Shown in pieces: positions 47,232-56,736 of a stretch of DNA of 64,000 bases. A program made the position numbers and the translations under genes. The stretch lies in NCBI GenBank assembly GCA_902621725.1, contig CACNND010000005.1:21663-85662 (forward strand), written 5' to 3'. The notes beneath the pieces were generated by a model, which did no database searches, was not told the DNA's origin, and saw nothing but the letters and a program-made list of their open reading frames with translations. This DNA comes from an uncultured Alphaproteobacteria bacterium (lineage in GTDB: Bacteria > Pseudomonadota > Alphaproteobacteria > HIMB59 > GCA-002718135). Positions within the stretch are counted from its first letter, which is position 1; every line of letters starts with the position of its first letter.

Positions 47232-48137
47232 ATGGCTAAAAAGAAAAATAAAAATCCCATAACAGTGATTGATCTAGGCTCTAATACATTTAGACTAGTT
47301 ATATATGCGCAAGCTATTCATCCTTTTCCAATACTTTATCAAAAAAGAGAATTCTTAAAATTAGGTGAAAGTATTAAAATAGGTAAACTCCCATCGATAA
47401 AAATAAAAGAAGCTATAAAATGCTTAGAAGAATATATTAAGATTGCAAAAGATTATGAGTCCTTAGATATTCATATAATTGCAACGGCCGCAATTCGTGA
47501 AACAATAAATGGAAAAGAAATTATTGAACCCTTCAAGAAAAGAAAGTCAGTTAGAGTAAAAGTGCTCTCACCAAAAAATGAGGCTAAATGCGGATCCCTA
47601 GGTGTAATTAGTTCAATAAAAAATCCAATCGGTTTAGTTGCTGACTTGGGAGGTGGAAGTTTAGAACTTAGTACTATAAAAAATGAAAACATACTTGAAA
47701 CTAAAAGTTTAAAAATTGGCATCTTAAGAAGTGAAACTGATATGTACAAAACTACTAAAATAAAATTTGATAATTTTTTATTTTCTAAATTTAAAAACCA
47801 ATGTCTTAAATTTTCTAAAAACGTAGGAAATATTTATGTTATTGGAGGCATGTGGCGCAATCTTGCAAAACTTCATTTGCACCTAAATGGAATCAAGAAA
47901 AATAAATTACATGGGTACATGATATCATTTTCAGAGTTAGAAATATTTTATCACAAATTATACTCTATGGAAATAAAACAAATTCAAAAATTGAATGTTG
48001 TCCAACCAAATCGATTAGATAAATTAAAATTATCTACATATATTTTATTTAGCCTTGCTTCATTTTATAACATTAAAAATATTATTTTTGTAAGATATGG
48101 AATCCGTGAAGGCTACTTGTACGATATGTTGAACTAA
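47232..48137 (+). CDS. ppx: Exopolyphosphatase/GppA family (short, single-region form)
   Basis: VIDLGSNTFRLVIY, ATAAIRETING, VADLGGGSLELS, RYGIREGYLYD. Confidence 0.9.
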   Translation: MAKKKNKNPITVIDLGSNTFRLVIYAQAIHPFPILYQKREFLKLGESIKIGKLPSIKIKEAIKCLEEYIKIAKDYESLDIHIIATAAIRETINGKEIIEPFKKRKSVRVKVLSPKNEAKCGSLGVISSIKNPIGLVADLGGGSLELSTIKNENILETKSLKIGILRSETDMYKTTKIKFDNFLFSKFKNQCLKFSKNVGNIYVIGGMWRNLAKLHLHLNGIKKNKLHGYMISFSELEIFYHKLYSMEIKQIQKLNVVQPNRLDKLKLSTYILFSLASFYNIKNIIFVRYGIREGYLYDMLN

Positions 48138-48790
48138 TTTTTAAAAAACAATCTAACAATAATTGTAGCAATAAGAGCACCAATAATCTGAGCTAAAATA
48201 AAACCTAGAACACTTGATGGACTTATTCCACTAAAACTATCTGTAAACATTCTTCCTATAGTTACTGCTGGATTTGCAAAACTTGTTGATGAAGTAAACC
48301 AATATCCTGCGGTAATAAATAGAGCTACACCAATAGCTATTCTTTCCTTGTTTACCTCTTTTAATATAAAAATAGTTAATAATAATCCAACAGTTGCAAT
48401 TATTTCTGAAAAGAATTTAAATACACCAACTCTTTCATTGAGTGACCATTCAATTATAGGATATTCAAAATACCAATTTGCTGTTAAACAACCAAATATA
48501 CCAGCAATAATCTGAGTAAAAATAAAAATTATTCCGTTATTAATAGGAATATTTTTTTGGATAATATCACTTAATATAACAGCAGGATTAAAGTACGCTC
48601 CTGAGATATTAATAAACATAGAAATAATTACATATAAAATGGCACCTGTTGCGATAGTGTTTCCTAGTAATATTATACCAAGGTCATTTGACATTAATTC
48701 TCCCATAATTCCACTACCTACAACTGTTAGTACAAGAAAATATGTCCCAATAAATTCTGCTAGTATTTTTTGTCTTAAAGAAAATGTCAC
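48134..48790 (-). CDS. MIP-family channel, AqpS-like aquaglyceroporin
   Basis: YFNPAVILSD and FTSSTSFANPAVTIGRMFTDSFSGI NPA loops. Confidence 0.9.
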   Translation of the reverse strand: MTFSLRQKILAEFIGTYFLVLTVVGSGIMGELMSNDLGIILLGNTIATGAILYVIISMFINISGAYFNPAVILSDIIQKNIPINNGIIFIFTQIIAGIFGCLTANWYFEYPIIEWSLNERVGVFKFFSEIIATVGLLLTIFILKEVNKERIAIGVALFITAGYWFTSSTSFANPAVTIGRMFTDSFSGISPSSVLGFILAQIIGALIATIIVRLFFKN

Positions 48791-48810
48791 TATAAAATTA
48801 CCTTAAATAA

Positions 48811-49812
48811 CTAAACTTTTACCATGAATTCTAAAAATTCATTCACACATTTGTCCCAAGTTAATTTAAGAGTAAAATTTCTACAATCAACTCTTTTTAC
48901 TTTAAGTGCCTTCTTAACTGATTTTAACAAGTCATTATCTAAAGTGTTAATCTTTTCATCTGTTAATACATCTATGGGCCCGGTTACTGGATATGCAGCA
49001 ATTGGTGTTCCACTAGCCAATGCTTCAAGTATTACATTTCCTAAAGTGTCTGTTTTAGAAGGAAAGACAAATACATCTGCGTTTGCATAATATTTTGCTA
49101 GTTCATCTCCAGTTTTTACACCGACAAAATTTATTTCAGGATATTTATTAATATATTTTTGTAATTCGGGACCATCACCCACAACAGTTTTATTATAATT
49201 TCCTTTAAGTTTTAAAAATTCTTCAATATTTTTTTCAATTGCTACTCTACCAACATAAGTCAGTTGTCTATCTTTACTGTTTGTGTCTCTTTTATTTGGA
49301 TTAAATAATTCTGTATCAACACCTCTATTCCAAACTACTAAATTTTTAAAATTATATTTTTTTAACTCATTTAGCATTGAAACTGATGGAACAAGAACTC
49401 TTTCTGAATCACTATGTAGTCTTCTTAATATGGAGTATGTAAATCTCTTTGGGATAAAAGCTCTTTGCTTAATGTAGTCAGGAAAACGGGTGTGAAAGGA
49501 AGAAGTGTATTGTAGTTTATTTTTAAGACAGTACTTACGACCAGCAAAACCTACCGGACCTTCAGTCATTATATGAACAATATCTGGATTAAATTCTTTA
49601 AAAAATTTTTCAGTAACTTTTTTAGTATTGTAAGAAATTTTTATTTCTTTGTACCAAGGATAACTAAAATTATTAAACATCTCAGGATGTAATATTTTAA
49701 TTTCAAAACCTTTTTTTTCTAGAATAGGTATAACGCTTTGAAATGTCGTAACTACGCCATTTACCTGAGGAACCCACGCATCACTAATTAACGCGATTTT
49801 TTTAGGCTGCAT
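48811..49812 (-). CDS. Family GT4 glycosyltransferase (Agt-like, lipid remodelling)
   Basis: LISDAWVPQVNGVVTTFQSVIPILEKKGFE, ADVFVFPSKTDTLGNVILEALASGTP; coupled to PlcP-like gene. Confidence 0.87.
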   Translation of the reverse strand: MQPKKIALISDAWVPQVNGVVTTFQSVIPILEKKGFEIKILHPEMFNNFSYPWYKEIKISYNTKKVTEKFFKEFNPDIVHIMTEGPVGFAGRKYCLKNKLQYTSSFHTRFPDYIKQRAFIPKRFTYSILRRLHSDSERVLVPSVSMLNELKKYNFKNLVVWNRGVDTELFNPNKRDTNSKDRQLTYVGRVAIEKNIEEFLKLKGNYNKTVVGDGPELQKYINKYPEINFVGVKTGDELAKYYANADVFVFPSKTDTLGNVILEALASGTPIAAYPVTGPIDVLTDEKINTLDNDLLKSVKKALKVKRVDCRNFTLKLTWDKCVNEFLEFMVKV

Positions 49813-50614
49813 CCTCTTTTATTTTTCGTCTTTCTTCAAAAGAAATTAATTTTAATTTTTCTCTTTCTTCGGGCCAATTAAGAATAGATAAATTTCCAAT
49901 TTCATCTTCAACGAGTGCTGTGCAACTTTCAATCCAGTCACCATCATTACAATAGAGAACACCATTTAATTCTTTTATTTCAGGTCTATGTATATGCCCG
50001 CATACAACAACATCGGCATTTTCTCTTCTTGCCCTATCAGATACAGCAAACTCAAAATTACTAATAAAGTTCGTTGCATGCTTTGTTTTCTTTTTTAAAT
50101 ATTGAGACAGTGACCAGTAAGATAAGCCCATCTTTCTTCGAATAAAATTAAATACATTATTTAACTTTAGTAAATATTCATAAAGTGCTGATCCCACTTT
50201 GGCTAACCATCTTGCATTAATGATCACAGCATCAAACTCATCTCCGTGTGTAATCAGTACTTTCCTTCCATCAGCTAATTGATGCGTATCTTCATTTTTG
50301 ATTGAAATTTCTCCAAAGGAAAAATTTGTAAAATCTTTTAATACTTCATCATGATTTCCTGGGATAAGCACTACCTTAGTTCCATTTTTCGCTTTTTTTA
50401 AAACTTTTTGAACCACGTCGTTATGTTCTTGAGGCCAATACATTTTCTTACGCATGCGCCATCCATCAACAATGTCGCCTACTAAAAATAAATATTCTGA
50501 ATCTGTTTCTTCTAAGAATTCTAAAAGCATTTTGCTTTTACAACCACTGGTTCCTAGATGGGTATCCGAAATCCAAATTGTGCGGTAAAATTTTTTATTA
50601 CTTTCAAATTTCAT
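49802..50614 (-). CDS. Metallophosphoesterase, PlcP-type phospholipase C/LpxH-like
   Basis: IWISDTHLGTSGCKSKMLLEFLE, VGDIVDGWRMRKKMYWPQEHNDVVQKVL, PGNHDE, THGDEFD, CGHIHRPEI; 11 nt overlap with Agt-like gene. Confidence 0.88.
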   Translation of the reverse strand: MKFESNKKFYRTIWISDTHLGTSGCKSKMLLEFLEETDSEYLFLVGDIVDGWRMRKKMYWPQEHNDVVQKVLKKAKNGTKVVLIPGNHDEVLKDFTNFSFGEISIKNEDTHQLADGRKVLITHGDEFDAVIINARWLAKVGSALYEYLLKLNNVFNFIRRKMGLSYWSLSQYLKKKTKHATNFISNFEFAVSDRARRENADVVVCGHIHRPEIKELNGVLYCNDGDWIESCTALVEDEIGNLSILNWPEEREKLKLISFEERRKIKEDAA

Positions 50615-50700
50615 TAATTAAAGATTTGTTCTTATACATAAAAGTATCATTTTATAATACAATTTATTATTATATGTGTGTATTGTATAAAAATAACAGT

Positions 50701-51201
50701 ATGACGCAGAAAATTTGGTTTAAAAAAAAATCACCCCTTCACGGTTCTGGATTATTTGCAAAAACTAATATTAAAAAAGGCCAGAAAGTAATCCAATATA
50801 TTGGTGATAAAGTTACTAAAAGAGAGGGTGACAAAAGAGCAGATAAACAAATCCGTAAAGCAAAAAAAGATAAAAATAATGGCATGGTCTATGTTTTTGA
50901 ACTAAACAAGCGATACGACATTGACGGTGATGTTGATTATAATTTTGCAAAATTTATTAATCACTCATGTAATCCTAATTGTGAAGTAGACATCATAGAT
51001 AATGAAATTTGGATTTCTTCTATTAAACGAATAAAAAAAGGTGCCGAACTTTTTTATAACTATGGTTATCCTTTTGATACAGATTTTGAGGATCACATTT
51101 GTAAGTGTGGTTCTAGAAATTGTGTTGGTTATATTTTAAGTGATAATGATTGGCCTAAACTAAAAAAATATGAAAAAAAAACTAAGACTAAGTCTAAGTA
51201 A
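50701..51201 (+). CDS. SET-domain protein-lysine methyltransferase-like with post-SET Cys motif
   Basis: SPLHGSGLFAKTNIKKGQKVIQYIG, FINHSCNPNCEVD, ELFYNYGY, CKCGSRNCVGYI. Start moved from 50578 to ATG 50701. Confidence 0.9.
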   Translation: MTQKIWFKKKSPLHGSGLFAKTNIKKGQKVIQYIGDKVTKREGDKRADKQIRKAKKDKNNGMVYVFELNKRYDIDGDVDYNFAKFINHSCNPNCEVDIIDNEIWISSIKRIKKGAELFYNYGYPFDTDFEDHICKCGSRNCVGYILSDNDWPKLKKYEKKTKTKSK

Positions 51202-52222
51202 GATACCTTCGATTATTATTGCAATTGATACAAATAAGGAAATAATTTTTTACAATAATGCAGCTAAACAAAAATTTTTATTTATCGATGAAGGAAGAGA
51301 TCTCAATAATATTATTAGATCAACAGAGTTAAATACTTTTATTGATAAAGCCTTTAGGGAGAAAGAAGATTTTAAGTTTGAATTCACCCCATCTAATTTT
51401 AGTGATATGTATTTTATTGCTGACTTAATATTTGTTGAAAAAGATTATGAAGAATTATTAATATCACTTAATGATCAAAGTCTTCTTAAAAACTACGAAC
51501 AAATGCGAACAGATTTTGTGGCTAATGTAAGCCATGAATTGAGAACTCCTCTTTCCTCAATTCTAGGCTATGTTGAAACAATTAAAAATTCACTCAATGA
51601 AGATAAGACCAATGACAAAACGGTTGGTAAATTTTTAGACACAATGGAAGATCAGGCTTGGCGTATGACTAGACTAGTCGAAGATTTATTATTACTAAGT
51701 AAATATGAGACTGAAGATAAACCTATAGAATTTCAAGAAGCGAATATAAGGCAATTAATTGAAGGCGTAGTAGATAATTTACAAAACAAGTTAATGGCCA
51801 AAAAAATTGAAGTTCAAATCAAGGATGATTTTGATAAGTCTACAATATCAGCAAACAAAGATGCTTTGATCCAAGTTTTTTTAAATCTAACTGATAATGC
51901 AATTAAATATAGCAGAGAAAATTCTACTATTGAAATTGAGCTTGAAAGTGTAATTGATGACAATACTACCTTTTGCCAAATAAGTTTTATAGATAAGGGA
52001 GAAGGCATATCGAAAGAGCATTTAACTAGACTTACTGAAAGATTTTATAGAGTAGATAAAAATAGATCTCGAAATCAAGGTGGTACGGGTTTGGGTTTAT
52101 CTATTGTTAAACATATAACTAATAGGCATAATGGTAAATTATCGATAAAAAGCAAGGTAGATAAGGGTTCAACATTTACTATTTCTTTACCAGTATTTCA
52201 GCAAACTGTAATAAATACTTAA
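51170..52222 (+). CDS. phoR: Phosphate-regulon-type sensor histidine kinase, apparently without TM segments
   Basis: PAS-like N-terminus; FVANVSHELRTPLSSILGYVETI, NLTDNAIKYS, GEGISKEHL, GTGLGLSIVKHI; next to pstSCAB-phoU-phoB. Confidence 0.9.
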   Translation: MKKKLRLSLSKIPSIIIAIDTNKEIIFYNNAAKQKFLFIDEGRDLNNIIRSTELNTFIDKAFREKEDFKFEFTPSNFSDMYFIADLIFVEKDYEELLISLNDQSLLKNYEQMRTDFVANVSHELRTPLSSILGYVETIKNSLNEDKTNDKTVGKFLDTMEDQAWRMTRLVEDLLLLSKYETEDKPIEFQEANIRQLIEGVVDNLQNKLMAKKIEVQIKDDFDKSTISANKDALIQVFLNLTDNAIKYSRENSTIEIELESVIDDNTTFCQISFIDKGEGISKEHLTRLTERFYRVDKNRSRNQGGTGLGLSIVKHITNRHNGKLSIKSKVDKGSTFTISLPVFQQTVINT

Positions 52223-52223
52223 T
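52206..52223 (+). promoter_or_regulatory. Candidate Pho box upstream of pstS
   Basis: CTGTAAT-AAAT-ACTTAAT, second half degenerate; overlaps the 3' end of phoR. Confidence 0.45.
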
Positions 52224-52265
52224 ATATATTCTGTAAGGACAACCTTATTTTAAATGAGGCTTAAT

Positions 52266-53261
52266 ATGAAAAATGTAATCAAATTAATTGCTGTCCTTGC
52301 TTTACTTGGAACTACTTCAGTTTCAGCAAGAGACTATATTTCAATTGTAGGATCTTCTACAGTTTATCCTTTCGCTACTTTAGTTGCTGAAAAAATGGCA
52401 TCAGAAGGAATGAAAGCACCCGTAATTGAATCAACTGGTTCTGGTGGAGGACACAAATTATTTTGTGCAGGTGTTGGAGTTGAACATCCAGATATCACTA
52501 ATTCTTCAAGAGCACAAAAAGATAAAGAATTCAAACTTTGCCAAGATGGCGGTGTAACTGATATCATCGAAGTTAGAGTTGGTAATGATGGTATAGCTTT
52601 TGCATACGCTGCAGATTATGAATGGAAATATACTAACGGTGCTACAATGAAAGGTGGCATTGATTTAACTAAAGAAGAAATCTGGCAGGCAATGGCTAGA
52701 GATAATGCAAATGCTCCAACAACTTGGTATGAAATAGATAAAAGATTACCAAAAGTTGAAATTTCTATCATGGCACCTCCTCCAACTTCTGGAACAAGAG
52801 ATGCATTTGACTCACTTGTAATGAAAAAGGGTTGTGTTAAAGATATGTTAGTTGCTGACGGTGATTGTCAAGCGTATCGTGAAGATGGCCACGTTATTGA
52901 AGGTGGTGAAAATGATGAACTGTATGTTGAGCATATAACTAAAGAACAAGGTGCATTCGGTATCTTTGGTTATAGTTTTGTATCTAATAATTCTGATAAA
53001 GTTAAAGCGTCAATGATTAACGGTGTTGAAATCTCTATGGAAGGTATCCAAGATTATTCATATCCAATAGCAAGACCTTTATTCTTCTACATTAAAAAAG
53101 CACACATTGGTGTTATTCCTGGTTTAATGGATTATGTTAATGAGTTTGTAAGTGAAGAAGCAACAGAAGGTTACTTACTAGATGCTGGACTTGTTCAACT
53201 AAGTCCTGAGGATAGAGCAACTGTTCTTGATGCTATTTCTAATCAAACAAATTATAAATAA
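52266..53261 (+). CDS. pstS: Phosphate ABC transporter substrate-binding protein
   Basis: Signal peptide; ISIVGSSTVYPFATLVAEKM, ESTGSGGGHKLFCAGVG, PPPTSGTRDAFDSLV. ATG 52266 preferred over 52254. Confidence 0.95.
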   Translation: MKNVIKLIAVLALLGTTSVSARDYISIVGSSTVYPFATLVAEKMASEGMKAPVIESTGSGGGHKLFCAGVGVEHPDITNSSRAQKDKEFKLCQDGGVTDIIEVRVGNDGIAFAYAADYEWKYTNGATMKGGIDLTKEEIWQAMARDNANAPTTWYEIDKRLPKVEISIMAPPPTSGTRDAFDSLVMKKGCVKDMLVADGDCQAYREDGHVIEGGENDELYVEHITKEQGAFGIFGYSFVSNNSDKVKASMINGVEISMEGIQDYSYPIARPLFFYIKKAHIGVIPGLMDYVNEFVSEEATEGYLLDAGLVQLSPEDRATVLDAISNQTNYK

Positions 53262-53283
53262 AAATCTTAAATTTTTATAAAAT

Positions 53284-53310
53284 GGGGGCATACAAGCCCC
53301 CTTTTTTTTT
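53284..53310 (+). terminator. Rho-independent terminator between pstS and pstC
   Basis: GGGGGC-ATACAA-GCCCCC-TTTTTTTTT. Confidence 0.92.
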
Positions 53311-53324
53311 ATACTAAGTTATAA

Positions 53325-54698
53325 ATGTTTTTTTGGTCTTTAGTTTTAATTGCAGTCGGAATTTTCTCATCCTTTATATACGGAAGATCAAGAATTAAAT
53401 TAAATTCTAAAAAACAAGGTACGAAAAGCAAATCTCTTCCCAATTATTACGCACAATACGTTTTAATGTGGTGTTTGTTTCCTGCACTAATTGTTTATTT
53501 TTCATGGGCTATTTTTCAAGAACAGATTATTCAAAACATAGTTATTAGTAACTTTGAATTTATTGAGGGCGCAGTTTACAACGAAGGATTATTGTTAGCA
53601 GAGATTAGAAATGTTGCTAATAACCCTTCTTTTGCTGATGGTAAATCTATAGAAATAATTAATGCTGCATCTCATTATTCTTCCTTAAGACAAATAAGTC
53701 AAATATCTTTTTATACCTCAATAATCATTATAATGTTACTTGGAGCCTTATACGCTTCACAAAAATTAAAACCAGAATTTCATGCTCAACATACAATTGA
53801 AAAATATATTCAATATATACTTATATTTTGTTCATCTGTTGCTATTTTCACTACAATAGGAATAGTTTTTTCACTAATATTTGAAAGCCTTCGCTTTTTT
53901 GCAGAAGTATCAATATTTGAATTTTTATTTAGTACTGAGTGGTATCCTTTTATTCCAATTAGAGAAGGTCAAACAGCTGCAGAGGGATCCTTTGGTGCAG
54001 TACCAATATTTGCTGGAACATTTTTAGTAATGGTAGTAGCCATGTGTGTTGCGGTACCTCTTGGATTATTAACAGCAATTTATTTAGCAGAATACGCAAG
54101 TCAAAGAGTTAGAAAAATAGTTAAACCTCTTCTCGAAATTTTGGCAGGAATACCAACAATAGTCTACGGGTTCTTTGCTTTTGTTAGTGTTGCACCTTTC
54201 GTTAAAGCATTTGGACAATCAATTGGAATTGATGCTTCACCAACAAGCGCCCTTGCAGCCGGCATGGTAATGGGGGTTATGATTATTCCTTTTATTTCTT
54301 CTTTATCTGATGATGTAATAAACTCTGTCCCACAAAGTCTAAGGGAAGCATCTCTTGGTATTGGCGCTAATAAAGCAGAAACTATTAAAAAAGTAATTTT
54401 ACCAGCAGCTTTACCTGGAATTGTTGGAGCATTTTTATTAGCAATATCCAGAGCGATAGGGGAGACTATGATTGTTGTAGTCGCAGCAGGCACAGCCCCC
54501 AATCTTACGGGCAATCCTTTTGAAAATGTAACAACAGTTACAGTTCAAATTGTTGTGGCCTTAATAGGTGATCAAGAATTTGATAACCCAAGAACATTAT
54601 CAGCATTTGCTTTAGGATTAGTTTTATTTGTTATTACATTATTTCTTAACATTATAGCTCTACAAATAGTAAAGAGATACAGGGAGCGTTATGAATAA
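53325..54698 (+). CDS. pstC: Phosphate ABC transporter permease PstC (with N-terminal extension)
   Basis: GSFGAVPIFAGTFLVMVVAMCVAVPLGLLTAIYLAEYAS, GIPTIVYGFFA, SLREASLGIGANKAETIKKVILPAALPGIV. Confidence 0.95.
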   Translation: MFFWSLVLIAVGIFSSFIYGRSRIKLNSKKQGTKSKSLPNYYAQYVLMWCLFPALIVYFSWAIFQEQIIQNIVISNFEFIEGAVYNEGLLLAEIRNVANNPSFADGKSIEIINAASHYSSLRQISQISFYTSIIIIMLLGALYASQKLKPEFHAQHTIEKYIQYILIFCSSVAIFTTIGIVFSLIFESLRFFAEVSIFEFLFSTEWYPFIPIREGQTAAEGSFGAVPIFAGTFLVMVVAMCVAVPLGLLTAIYLAEYASQRVRKIVKPLLEILAGIPTIVYGFFAFVSVAPFVKAFGQSIGIDASPTSALAAGMVMGVMIIPFISSLSDDVINSVPQSLREASLGIGANKAETIKKVILPAALPGIVGAFLLAISRAIGETMIVVVAAGTAPNLTGNPFENVTTVTVQIVVALIGDQEFDNPRTLSAFALGLVLFVITLFLNIIALQIVKRYRERYE

Positions 54699-55971
54699 TT
54701 CTATTGCTAAAGAAAAAATTATTTCTTTGAGAAAAAAGAGAAGTTTAGAAGATATGCGATTTAAGTATTACGGCTTCACAGCTATGTGTTTATCTTTAGC
54801 AGTTTTAGTTTTTCTTTTGTATACAATATTTTCTAAAGGATACACTGCTTTTCAAAAAACAATTGTTCTCCTAGAAGTTGATTATAATCAAGAGGTTTTA
54901 AAACTAACACCTGACTCTTCAGATGAAGATATGGAAAAAGGAAAATTTTTTAGAGTTAAAAAACAGGCTATTGAAAATTTTTTCCCTGATCTCTCAAAAT
55001 CAGATATTAAATTAGTAAAAAAATTATTTTCTATAAATGTAGATAAGGAAATTAAAGACTACTTCTTAGATAATCCTGAAGTTATTAATACTAAGCAACA
55101 AATTTGGGTAACTGCCCATAGTGATGTGGATCAACTATTAAAAGGTAATTCAAGAAGGGATGTGCCAGAAGATAGAAGAAAATTAAATGATATTCAATTA
55201 AGTTATGTTGATCAATTAGTTGAAGAAAATAGAGTTAAACAAGTTTTTAATAATTTCTTTTTTACTAAAGCAGATTCAAGGCATCCTGAAATTGCTGGTG
55301 TAGCTGGTTCATTTATGGGATCATTATTTACTCTTTTTACTGTTTTTATTTTATCTTTTCCAATTGCTATAGGAGCGTCTGTTTATCTTGAGGAATTTGC
55401 TCCAAAAAATAGAATAACTGAATTAATAGAAGTAAATATTTCAAATCTAGCAGCAGTCCCATCAATAGTTTTTGGACTACTTGGGTTGGGGGTATTGCTT
55501 AATGTTTTTGGTCTTCCAAGGAGTACACCGTTAGTTGGAGGGTCCGTATTAGCCTTAATGACGTTACCAACCATTATCATTGCCTGCCGAGCTTCATTGA
55601 AAGCTGTTCCTCCTTCAATTAAAGAAGGAGCACTTGCAGTTGGAGCAACAAAAACACAAGCGGTATTTCATCATGTCGTACCCCTTGCACTACCAGGGAC
55701 TTTAACAGGGACTATTATTGGATTAGCACAAGCATTAGGAGAAACAGCACCACTAATAATGATTGGCATGATTGCATTTATTCCTAATATTCCAACTGGT
55801 TTAACAGAACCTTCAGCAGCACTACCTGTTCAAATATATCTTTGGGTGGAAAGTGCAGAAAGAGGTTTTCAAGAAAAATCAGCTGCAGCCATAATGGTAA
55901 TTTTAATATTTTTGTTTATGATGAATGCCATTGCAGTGTTCTTAAGAAATAGATTTGAAAGGAAGTGGTAA
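54691..55971 (+). CDS. pstA: Phosphate ABC transporter permease PstA (with N-terminal extension)
   Basis: GSFMGSLFTLFTVFILSFPIAIGASVYLEEFAPKN, VPSIVFGLLGLG, KEGALAVGATKTQAVFHHVVPLALPG. Confidence 0.95.
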   Translation: MNNSIAKEKIISLRKKRSLEDMRFKYYGFTAMCLSLAVLVFLLYTIFSKGYTAFQKTIVLLEVDYNQEVLKLTPDSSDEDMEKGKFFRVKKQAIENFFPDLSKSDIKLVKKLFSINVDKEIKDYFLDNPEVINTKQQIWVTAHSDVDQLLKGNSRRDVPEDRRKLNDIQLSYVDQLVEENRVKQVFNNFFFTKADSRHPEIAGVAGSFMGSLFTLFTVFILSFPIAIGASVYLEEFAPKNRITELIEVNISNLAAVPSIVFGLLGLGVLLNVFGLPRSTPLVGGSVLALMTLPTIIIACRASLKAVPPSIKEGALAVGATKTQAVFHHVVPLALPGTLTGTIIGLAQALGETAPLIMIGMIAFIPNIPTGLTEPSAALPVQIYLWVESAERGFQEKSAAAIMVILIFLFMMNAIAVFLRNRFERKW

Positions 55972-55974
55972 AAC

Positions 55975-56736
55975 ATGAGTAACTCTAAAATATTGGCAAA
56001 TGGTGTAGATGTATATTATGGATCCAAACAAGCCCTTTTTGGAATCTCAATGGATATCAAGGAGAAAGAAGTTACGGCATTAATCGGTCCTTCAGGATGT
56101 GGTAAATCAACTTTCTTAAGATGTATAAACAGAATGAATGATTTAATTGAAATATGTAAAGTATCGGGATCAATAAAAGTAGATAACGAAGAAATTATTA
56201 GTGAAAAAACCGATGTTGTAAGTCTAAGATCTAAAATTGGAATGGTATTTCAAAAACCAAATCCTTTTCCTAAATCTATTTTTGATAATGTTGCTTATGG
56301 CCCAACTATACATGGTTTAGTTGACTCAAAAAATGAATTAGAAGAAATTGTACATTCATCATTAAAAAAGGCAGGTCTATTTGATGAAGTAAAAGATCGA
56401 TTAAATGAACCTGGAACAAGTTTATCAGGCGGTCAACAACAACGATTATGTATTGCAAGAGCAATTGCTGTTAATCCTGAAATAATCCTAATGGATGAAC
56501 CTTGCTCTGCTTTAGATCCAATAGCAACTGCTATTATAGAAGAATTAATTGATGAGTTAAGATTAAACTATACAATTATTATAGTAACTCATTCTATGCA
56601 ACAGGCAGCCAGGGTTTCGCAGAAAACATGTTTCTTCCATTTAGGAGAATTAATAGAAACGGGTGAGACAAACAAAATTTTTACAAATCCTGATAATACA
56701 AAAACACAGGATTACATTACAGGGAGATTTGGATAA
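55975..56736 (+). CDS. pstB: Phosphate ABC transporter ATP-binding protein
   Basis: [69 protein letters not shown]. Confidence 0.97.
   Translation: MSNSKILANGVDVYYGSKQALFGISMDIKEKEVTALIGPSGCGKSTFLRCINRMNDLIEICKVSGSIKVDNEEIISEKTDVVSLRSKIGMVFQKPNPFPKSIFDNVAYGPTIHGLVDSKNELEEIVHSSLKKAGLFDEVKDRLNEPGTSLSGGQQQRLCIARAIAVNPEIILMDEPCSALDPIATAIIEELIDELRLNYTIIIVTHSMQQAARVSQKTCFFHLGELIETGETNKIFTNPDNTKTQDYITGRFG

Noticed and set aside
50578-50700. 41-aa N-terminal extension of the SET protein
   Set aside because: Overlaps the divergent PlcP start; SET fold starts just after ATG 50701.
50615-50700. Possible Pho box between plcP and the SET gene (TTGTATT-ATAA-AATGATA and TTGTATAAAAATAAC)
   Set aside because: Only one acceptable half site; second half does not match the motif seen at phoB, pit or the SBP.
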